DNA from: Streptomyces sp.
GTDB taxonomy: Bacteria; Actinomycetota; Actinomycetes; Streptomycetales; Streptomycetaceae
NCBI GenBank assembly: GCA_003519485.1
Contig: DOWQ01000179.1
Coordinates: forward strand, 1 to 5,325
Reading direction: 5' to 3'
Length of the DNA stretch: 5,325 nucleotides
The notes beneath the pieces were generated by a model that did no database searches, had not been told where the DNA came from, and was given only the letters and a program-made list of their open reading frames with translations. Of this stretch, positions 1-4,137 are shown piece after piece; position 1 is the first letter of the stretch, and each line of letters starts with the position of its first letter. The translations under genes were made by a program, and so were the position numbers.

Positions 1-1
1 C

Positions 2-2485
2 GGGGTCCCCGGCCCGCACGCCGAGGCGCAGCGCGCCCGGCTCGGCGAGTGGCGGCTCCAGCTCGTCGAGTCCCGGATCGACCTGGAGCTGGAGGCCGGC
101 CGGCACGCGGAGGCCGTCTCCGAGCTGACCGCCCTGACCGCCGGCCACCCGCTGCGCGAACGGCTGCGCTCCCAGCTGATGCTGGCCCTCTACCGCAGCG
201 GCCGGCAGGCCGAGGCGCTCGCCGTCTACGCCGACACCCGCCGGCTGCTCGCCGAGGAGCTGGGCGTCGACCCGTCCGCCGACCTCAAGGAGCTCCACCA
301 GGGCATCCTCCAGGCCGACACCGCCCTCGCCGCGCCCAGCGACAGCCCCGGTGGCGAGGCGGTGGCCACCGCCGTACGGCCGGCGCAACTGCCCGCGACC
401 GTCGCCGACTTCACCGGGCGGACCGCCTTCGTCGGCGAGCTGAGCGACCAGTTGGCGACCGCCGAGGGCCGGATCATGGCCGTCTCGGCCGTCGCCGGCA
501 TCGGCGGCGTGGGCAAGACGACCCTCGCCGTGCACGTCGCCCACGCCTCCCGCGACCGCTTCCCCGACGGCCAGCTGTACGTCGACCTCCAGGGCGCCGG
601 CGCGCGGGCCGCCGAGCCCGAGGCGGTGCTCGGCTCCTTCCTGCGCGCCCTGGGCACGCCGGACTCCGCCATCCCGGACGCGCCGGCCGAACGGGCCGCC
701 CTTTACCGCTCCGTGCTGGACGGCCGCCGGATCCTGGTCCTCCTCGACAACGCCCGCGACGCGGCCCAGGTCCGGCCCCTGCTGCCGGGCACCGAGGGCT
801 GCGCGGCCCTCATCACCAGCCGGGCCCGGATGGTCGACCTGGCCGGCGCGCACCTCGTCGACCTGGACGTGATGAGCCCGGAGGAGGCCCTCCAGCTGTT
901 CACCAGGATCGTCGGCGAGGAGCGGGTCGCCGCCGAGCGGGAGCCCGCGCTGGACGTCGTCGCGGCCTGCGGCTTCCTCCCGCTGGCCATCCGGATCGCG
1001 GCCTCCCGGCTCGCATCGCGCCGTACCTGGACCGTCTCGGTGCTCGCCGCGAAGCTCGCCGACGAGCGCCGCCGGCTGGACGAGCTGCAGGCCGGCGACC
1101 TCGCCGTCAAGGCCACCTTCGAGCTGGGCTACGGCCAGTTGGAGCCGCAGCAGGCCCGCGCCTTCCGGCTGCTGGGCCTGGCGGACGGTCCTGACATCTC
1201 GCTGGCGGCAGCGGCGGCGGTGCTCGACCTGGACCCGTACGAGACGGAGGAGCTGCTGGAGTCTCTCGTGGACACCTCGCTCCTGGAGTCCGCCGCTCCG
1301 GGCCGCTACCGCTATCACGACCTGGTGCGCCTCTACGCGCGTTCCTGCGCGGAGCGGGACGAGCAGCCGCCGTCGGAGCGGGACGCGGCGATGTCACGGC
1401 TGCTGGACTTCTACCTGGCCACGGCCGTCGGGATGTACGCCATGGAGCGGCCGGGCGACCGGCTCCCCGGCCACCTGGCGCCGACCTCGCACCGCGGCCT
1501 GTCCTTCCCCGACCGCAGCGCGGCCCTGGAGTGGCTGTTCTCGGAGTCCCGCTGCCTCCTTGCCTGCGCCCACCAGGCCACCGGCGAGAGCGTGCTGCGC
1601 CGGGCGGTCGGCCTGCTGATGGCGACCAAGGACCTCGCCGAGTCCGGCGCGGACTCCCGGGCGTACGAGCAGGCGACGCTGGCCCTGCAGGCGGCCGCGG
1701 CGGCCGCCGGGGACCAGCAGGCGGAGGGCCGGGCCCGTACCGCGCTGACCAACATGTACAGCCTGGCGGGCAGGTTCGAGGAGGCCGACAGGCAGGCGCA
1801 GGCCGCCATGCTGCTCGGCGTCGCCGCGGGCGACCCCGTCGCCTCCGCCTACGCCCCGAACGACCGCGGCATCATCGCGATCTACCAGAACCGGCACGAG
1901 GACGCCGAGGCGTATCTGAACCAGGCGCTGGAGGCGTTCCTCGCCGACGGCAACCGGACCTCCGCGGCGAGCGCGCTGGGCAACCTCTCCCGGGTGCACC
2001 TCAACACCGGCCGCGTCGACGGGGCCGTGACGCTCGCCGAACAGGCCCTGGACATCTACCGCGAGCTCGGCGTGGCCATGCGGCTGGCCAACGGCCGGTA
2101 CACCCTCGGCCTCGCGCTGACCCGGGCCGGCCGGATGGAGGAGGCGCAGGAGGAACTCACCGAGGCACTCGCCATCTTCCACGCCAGCCGGCAGCGGGTC
2201 TGGGAAGGCATGACGAACTTCCGGCTCGCGGAGCTGCACTTGGCCGCCGGACGCCCCGCGCAGGCGGCGAGCCTGGCCGAACAGGCGCTCGCGGTGTTGC
2301 GCGGGGTCGGCGGTGCCTGGCGGCGGGCCAACGCGCTGACGCTGCTGGGGCACGCGCTGAACGGCATCGGGCACACCGACCGGGCGAGAGTCTGCTGGCA
2401 GGAAGCGCTGACTGTCTATGATCAGCTCGGGTCGTCCGAGGCGGCGGACCTCCGTGCGCTGCTCACGCCCCTCGCCGCCGCCTGA
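2..2485 (+). CDS. afsR: AfsR-like SARP regulator with NB-ARC ATPase and TPR domains (5' end missing)
   Basis: Global activator of secondary metabolism, cytoplasmic and DNA-binding. The frame is open from the left edge: 827 residues are visible, and since S. coelicolor AfsR is about 993 residues, roughly 165 N-terminal ones (the winged-helix part) are off-window. Visible residues 1-105 are the end of a bacterial transcriptional activation domain (HPLRERL, EELGVDPS, LHQGIL). An NB-ARC STAND ATPase follows: P-loop GIGGVGKTT at nt 497-523, Walker B RILVLLDN at 728-751, GLPL-like GFLPLA at 971-988, and the MHD-equivalent YHDLVRLYA at 1313-1339. From about nt 1620 to 2460 there are five or six TPR-like helical pairs, for example LGNLSRVHLNTGRVDGAVTLAE-type units, probably for partner binding. 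In S. coelicolor AfsK phosphorylates AfsR, which increases its binding to the afsS promoter. An AfsS-like gene follows directly. No TTA codon was seen. Other large SARPs share this architecture, so the afsR symbol rests mainly on the neighbours. Confidence 0.9.
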   Translation, partial: GVPGPHAEAQRARLGEWRLQLVESRIDLELEAGRHAEAVSELTALTAGHPLRERLRSQLMLALYRSGRQAEALAVYADTRRLLAEELGVDPSADLKELHQGILQADTALAAPSDSPGGEAVATAVRPAQLPATVADFTGRTAFVGELSDQLATAEGRIMAVSAVAGIGGVGKTTLAVHVAHASRDRFPDGQLYVDLQGAGARAAEPEAVLGSFLRALGTPDSAIPDAPAERAALYRSVLDGRRILVLLDNARDAAQVRPLLPGTEGCAALITSRARMVDLAGAHLVDLDVMSPEEALQLFTRIVGEERVAAEREPALDVVAACGFLPLAIRIAASRLASRRTWTVSVLAAKLADERRRLDELQAGDLAVKATFELGYGQLEPQQARAFRLLGLADGPDISLAAAAAVLDLDPYETEELLESLVDTSLLESAAPGRYRYHDLVRLYARSCAERDEQPPSERDAAMSRLLDFYLATAVGMYAMERPGDRLPGHLAPTSHRGLSFPDRSAALEWLFSESRCLLACAHQATGESVLRRAVGLLMATKDLAESGADSRAYEQATLALQAAAAAAGDQQAEGRARTALTNMYSLAGRFEEADRQAQAAMLLGVAAGDPVASAYAPNDRGIIAIYQNRHEDAEAYLNQALEAFLADGNRTSAASALGNLSRVHLNTGRVDGAVTLAEQALDIYRELGVAMRLANGRYTLGLALTRAGRMEEAQEELTEALAIFHASRQRVWEGMTNFRLAELHLAAGRPAQAASLAEQALAVLRGVGGAWRRANALTLLGHALNGIGHTDRARVCWQEALTVYDQLGSSEAADLRALLTPLAAA

Positions 2486-2576
2486 CCCACGCCCGACCCG
2501 TATCCGTCCGTCCTTCGACCCACGCCCGGCCCCTCCAACACCCGGCGGTTGTCCTGCGCCTGATCGGCCGTCGGGT

Positions 2577-2591
2577 CGAGCGCGGCGCTCG
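2577..2591 (+). terminator. Short inverted repeat after afsR, weak terminator candidate
   Basis: CGAGCGC-G-GCGCTCG is a perfect 15-nt inverted repeat. As RNA it could form a five-base-pair stem with a GCGGC loop, followed directly by TTTATC. It lies about 90 nt after the afsR stop and just upstream of the GTTYATC heptads. It may be a weak terminator for afsR or a protein-binding palindrome at the promoter. The stem is too short to be sure of either. Confidence 0.25.
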
Positions 2592-2623
2592 TTTATCAAT
2601 CGTTCATCGGTTCACGCCATGCT
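2591..2623 (+). promoter_or_regulatory. Putative AfsR/PhoP-type promoter of the AfsS-like gene
   Basis: GTTTATC (2591-2597) and GTTCATC (2602-2608) begin exactly 11 bp apart, the spacing used by SARP activators and also by PhoP box units (consensus near GTTCACC). A third related heptad, GTTCACG, is at 2610-2616. A candidate -10 hexamer, CATGCT, lies at 2618-2623, about nine bases after the second heptad; SARP repeats usually end about eight bases before the -10. No good -35 hexamer exists, as expected for activator-dependent promoters. In S. coelicolor AfsR and PhoP bind overlapping sites at the afsS promoter. The repeats are seen directly; the identity of the binding protein is inferred. Confidence 0.6.
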
Positions 2624-2775
2624 CAAGTCACCGATCCGCCGCGTCGGGGGGCAGACGGATCGGGCACGTGGCCCCACCTCCTGGGTGTGCGGCTTCGACG
2701 GTCCGTCCGGCGACCCACGGGGGAGTTGCCGGGCGGGCCCGCCCCACCTACGGACTCATCAATGGAGTGATCGCC
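2624..2775 (+). other. Predicted 5' leader of the AfsS-like gene
   Basis: If transcription starts about 7 bp after the candidate -10, the mRNA leader is about 145 nt. It contains the GC-only palindrome GGGCGGGCCCGCCC at 2731-2744, about 20 nt before the ribosome-binding GGAG at 2764-2767. It also contains a start-stop unit ATG-GAG-TGA at 2762-2770 that overlaps that GGAG. No known riboswitch fold was recognised, and no gene is apparent in the afsR-to-afsS gap. Confidence 0.4.
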
Positions 2776-2934
2776 ATGACCGCTGAGAAGAAGCCGAAGG
2801 CAACGCCCGGCGACATCAAGCCTCTGGACAACCACGCCACCGGCGGTGACGTGACGACTCTGGGGGACAACCACGCGACGGGTGGCGACCTGACCACCCA
2901 GGACAACCACGCGACGGGCGACGAGATCAAGTAA
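2776..2934 (+). CDS. afsS: AfsS-like small regulator with DNHAT repeats
   Basis: A 52-residue acidic protein with no signal peptide or membrane segment, so probably cytoplasmic. It begins MTAEKKPKATPGDIKPL and then carries three repeats, DNHATGGDVTTLG, DNHATGGDLTTQ and DNHATGDEIK. Tandem DNHAT-type repeats are typical of AfsS/AfsR2, a roughly 63-residue 'sigma-like' protein encoded just downstream of afsR that stimulates antibiotic production when AfsR activates its transcription. How AfsS acts is not fully established. The ATG at 2776 was chosen because GGAG lies at 2764-2767, eight bases upstream, and because residues before it in the same frame look non-coding. The AfsR-like gene ends 290 bp upstream, with an 11-bp-repeat promoter between them; a strong hairpin follows. 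The product is somewhat shorter than the S. coelicolor protein. Repeats, size and position together make the call strong. Confidence 0.88.
   Translation: MTAEKKPKATPGDIKPLDNHATGGDVTTLGDNHATGGDLTTQDNHATGDEIK
2827..2919 (+). repeat. Three tandem DNHAT-encoding repeats
   Basis: GACAACCACGC occurs at 2827, 2866 and 2902, giving in-frame periods of 39 and 36 nt (13 and 12 residues). The core DNHATG is invariant in the protein, while the connecting residues (GDVTTLG, GDLTTQ) vary slightly but keep an acidic residue and paired threonines. The DNA identity reflects repetition of a short coding unit. Confidence 0.9.
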
Positions 2935-2953
2935 CGCCCGGTCAACGGGGGAA

Positions 2954-2990
2954 CGGCCGCGGCGGCGCGGAGGGGGAGCCGCCGCGGCCG
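2954..2990 (+). terminator. GC-rich hairpin terminator after the AfsS-like gene
   Basis: A perfect 13-bp stem pairs 2954-2966 (CGGCCGCGGCGGC) with 2978-2990 (GCCGCCGCGGCCG) around an 11-nt loop, starting 20 nt after the stop codon. There is no T tract, which is common for Streptomyces terminators. It separates the AfsS-like gene from the secreted-peptide gene, so the two are probably transcribed independently. Confidence 0.78.
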
Positions 2991-3024
2991 CCGTATGTCC
3001 GGGCCATGTGCCGCCTTTGGTCAA

Positions 3025-3064
3025 ATTGCGTCACATTCCGGCCAAAAACAGAGTAATTCCGTCA
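3025..3064 (+). repeat. Three short direct repeats across the candidate promoter
   Basis: ATTGCGTCA (3025-3033), ATTCCGGCCA (3035-3044) and ATTCCGTCA (3056-3064) share the form ATTSCG-CA. They start 10 and 21 bp apart, close to one and two DNA helical turns, so a protein could contact them on one face. They overlap the putative -35 and flank the putative -10. An operator role is inferred from placement alone. Confidence 0.35.
3026..3054 (+). promoter_or_regulatory. Candidate promoter of the small secreted-peptide gene
   Basis: TTGCGT at 3026-3031 and CAGAGT at 3049-3054 are separated by 17 bp and resemble vegetative -35 (TTGACN) and -10 (TANNNT) elements. Positions 3015-3110 are much richer in A and T than the rest of the window, consistent with a promoter and leader. 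It lies 25 bp beyond the preceding terminator, and the predicted leader is about 60 nt. Element matches are imperfect. Confidence 0.45.
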
Positions 3065-3119
3065 ACCAACCCCTAGGTACGGGCAAGAAAGAACTGTCTC
3101 TCTCTATTAAGGAGCCGGA

Positions 3120-3272
3120 ATGACACGCGTGAAGAGGCTGCTGATGACCTGTGCGGCGACAGCGGCACTGGCCCTGGCCGCCGCGATACCGGCTGCCGCC
3201 GACAATCATTCGACGGACATCACGCCGGCCCCACTGGACAACCACTCGACGGCGATCACGTCGGAGAGCTAG
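3120..3272 (+). CDS. Small secreted peptide with two DNHST motifs
   Basis: A 50-codon gene. The N-terminus MTRVKRLLMTCAATA has a basic n-region, then a hydrophobic alanine/leucine stretch to about residue 23 and the site PAAA|DN, a typical signal peptidase I (Sec-type) signal. Cleavage after residue 27 would release about 23 residues carrying DNHST at 28-32 and again at 40-44, joined by DITPAPL and ending in AITSES. The cysteine at residue 11 is not in a good lipobox. The ribosome-binding site AAGGAG (3109-3114) is five bases before the ATG and decides the start. The 12-residue motif period equals that of the DNHAT repeats in the upstream AfsS-like protein, suggesting common descent with a signal peptide added. 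I do not recognise a characterised protein; function is unknown. The stop lies exactly at the edge of an IS-like sequence, so the original C-terminus may have been longer. Confidence 0.75.
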   Translation: MTRVKRLLMTCAATAALALAAAIPAAADNHSTDITPAPLDNHSTAITSES

Positions 3273-3309
3273 GCCGTCTCGTTCGGATCATCGGGTCGTT
3301 GGTCCGGGT

Positions 3310-3501
3310 GTGTCGTTGACTGACGCGCAGTGGGCGCGGATCGAGCCGTTACTCCCGGACCGGACTCCGAATCGGGGTGGCCGATGGCGGGATCACCGTG
3401 AGGTGATCGACGCGATCACCTGGAAGCTCCAGACCGGGCCGCAGTGGGTGCACCTGCCGGAGAGGTACGGCAACTGGCCGGGCGTCCACAACCGGCTCAG
3501 G
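3310..3501 (+). pseudogene. IS5-family transposase, N-terminal fragment
   Basis: From a GTG at 3310 the frame reads VSLTDAQWARIEPLLPDR, then GGRWRDHREVIDAITWKLQTG, then LPERYGNWPGVHNRLR. This is the conserved N-terminal region (DUF4096 type) of IS5-group transposases of actinomycetes, which are normally about 260-280 residues. Only 64 codons remain; homology stops at LR (3501), where antisense sequence of another transposase begins. The DDE catalytic core is missing, so the product cannot transpose. The frame stays open to 3822 but the added residues are meaningless. It contains one TTA codon. The start is by homology; no clear ribosome-binding site is visible. Confidence 0.82.
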
Positions 3502-3699
3502 GTTGTGGTGGGGCCGGCTGGAGCGGTCCGCCATGCCCGCCTCGCCGTGCGTGCGGTAGCGGTCGGCCCACCGCTGGGCCGTGCTGGGCGAGACCTGGAA
3601 GCGTTCGGCGGCCCGCCGCAGCGGCCAGCCGTCCTCGACCACGCAGCGGGCCAAGCGCAGGCGTCCGGTCTCGGTCAGGGGTGCATTACGGTGGGGCAC
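3502..3699 (-). pseudogene. IS481-family transposase, N-terminal fragment
   Basis: On the minus strand from the GTG at 3699-3697 the frame reads VPHRNAPLTETGRLRLAR, then a helix-turn-helix LRRAAERFQVSPSTAQRWAD, then HGEAGMADRSSRPHH. This is the well-conserved start of IS481-family transposases of actinomycetes (usually over 300 residues). After about residue 65 the sequence passes into antisense IS5 sequence, so the whole rve/DDE integrase core is absent. AAAGG five bases before the GTG could be the ribosome-binding site, and it lies in a strong hairpin. An upstream in-frame ATG at 3756 also exists, but family conservation starts at VPHRN. Confidence 0.82.
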
Positions 3700-3700
3700 G

Positions 3701-3753
3701 AGGGCCTTTCTGTTGGTGTAGACGTCGCAATCCACACCGAACCGGAAGGCCCT
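3701..3753 (-). promoter_or_regulatory. Leader hairpin of the IS481 remnant, masking the ribosome-binding site
   Basis: AGGGCCTTTCTGTTGGTGT (3701-3719) is nearly complementary to the segment ending GGAAGGCCCT (about 3731-3753), forming an imperfect stem of about 18-20 pairs with one bulge around a roughly 12-nt loop. In minus-strand RNA the 3' arm contains the AAAGG next to the GTG start. Hairpins that hide the transposase start from read-through transcripts are known from IS10 and IS50; that role here is inference. Confidence 0.5.
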
Positions 3754-3822
3754 CACCCGTTCAAGATCCCTCGACCGAGACCTGGATCACCCGTCCACAA
3801 CCTCCCGAGACAGAACAACTAG

Positions 3823-4137
3823 CCCGGGCTCCGATGCTCCCGGCGCGCGGCGTTCTGTGGTCGGCGCTCGTGGGCGCTCGGCTTTTTTCCGGCCGTTCGG
3901 GTCGTTCGGGTCGTCCGCGCCGCTCGCCGTCGCGCGCGCCCTGTCATCCTGCGTATCGCGCGAGACGGTGCGGGGCGAGCGGCGGCCCCGGGCCCGTCGC
4001 TCGCCCGCCGGCCCGTCAGGTGACGGCCCCGTTGCTCCGTACGGACCTCGCACGCGGTGACCTCGGAGCCGTCGCCGGTGCCGGTGCAGGGAGTGCTGAC
4101 GTCGGTCTCGCCGGTCTCCCCGCGGCCACGGCGAGCG
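3823..4137. other. Intergenic region between the IS relic and the AfsK-like gene
   Basis: No convincing gene is seen. It contains a T6 run at 3883-3888, the tandem GTTCGGGTC-GTTCGGGTC at about 3895-3912, the stem-loop at 3918-3984, and four alternating copies of GGCGAGCG (or its complement) at 3921-3928, 3974-3981, 3998-4005 and 4130-4137. Part of it (about 4029-4130, read leftward) has coding-like third-position bias but no start codon. Confidence 0.6.
3918..3984 (-). terminator. Large stem-loop downstream of the AfsK-like gene
   Basis: CGCCGCTCGCC (3918-3928) pairs perfectly with GGCGAGCGGCG (3974-3984), 11 bp. The stem continues inward with GTC/GAC (3929-3931 with 3964-3966) and CGCGCG (3933-3938 with 3957-3962), closing an 18-nt loop. 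It lies about 155 nt past the afsK stop and could end transcription from that side, and possibly from the left as well. The arm at 3974-3981 can instead pair with 3998-4005, so two exclusive folds exist. No T tract follows on the minus strand. Confidence 0.45.

Larger units (their letters stand above)
3273..3818. mobile_element. Chimeric insertion-sequence relic (IS5-family head joined to IS481-family head)
   Basis: The left part encodes the start of an IS5-family transposase reading rightward and the right part the start of an IS481-family transposase reading leftward. The two meet tail-to-tail near 3498-3505, with both 3' portions deleted. CTAG occurs immediately outside each end (3269-3272 and 3819-3822). 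The right outer boundary near AGACAGAACAA (3808-3818) is a guess based on IS481 elements having termini starting TGT and CTAG-type targets. No intact transposase or matching terminal repeats remain, so the unit should be immobile. Confidence 0.75.

Noticed and set aside
1394..2599. Long open frame antisense to the afsR TPR region, and similar long frames inside afsR on both strands
   Set aside because: Typical of very GC-rich DNA, where alternative frames lack stops. Their arginine/proline/glycine-rich translations show no domain, while the afsR frame has clear motifs.
2697..2707. Palindrome GACGGTCCGTC in the AfsS leader
   Set aside because: Too short and with a one-base centre, so no hairpin is possible. 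Such palindromes are frequent by chance at this base composition.
2668..2934. Longer version of the AfsS-like protein starting at a GTG at 2668
   Set aside because: The extra 36 residues have no AfsS-like composition, no ribosome-binding site precedes the GTG, and a good GGAG is correctly spaced before the ATG at 2776.
3391..3420. Overlapping inverted repeats GATCACC/GGTGATC and GGTGATCG/CGATCACC
   Set aside because: They lie within the conserved DHREVIDAI coding segment of the IS5-family transposase and are explained by codon use there.
3151..3822. A 223-codon open frame running from the secreted-peptide gene through the IS relic
   Set aside because: It starts out of frame within another gene and after 3501 reads the antisense of the IS481 fragment. 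Only 3310-3501 is real transposase sequence.
3895..3912. Tandem GTTCGGGTC pair resembling the start of a direct-repeat array
   Set aside because: Only two copies with no spacers or further units, so not a CRISPR or iteron array.
3787..4053. Possible 88-residue minus-strand gene
   Set aside because: It runs through the IS boundary and the stem-loop, has low-complexity Arg/Pro/Ala content and no visible ribosome-binding site.
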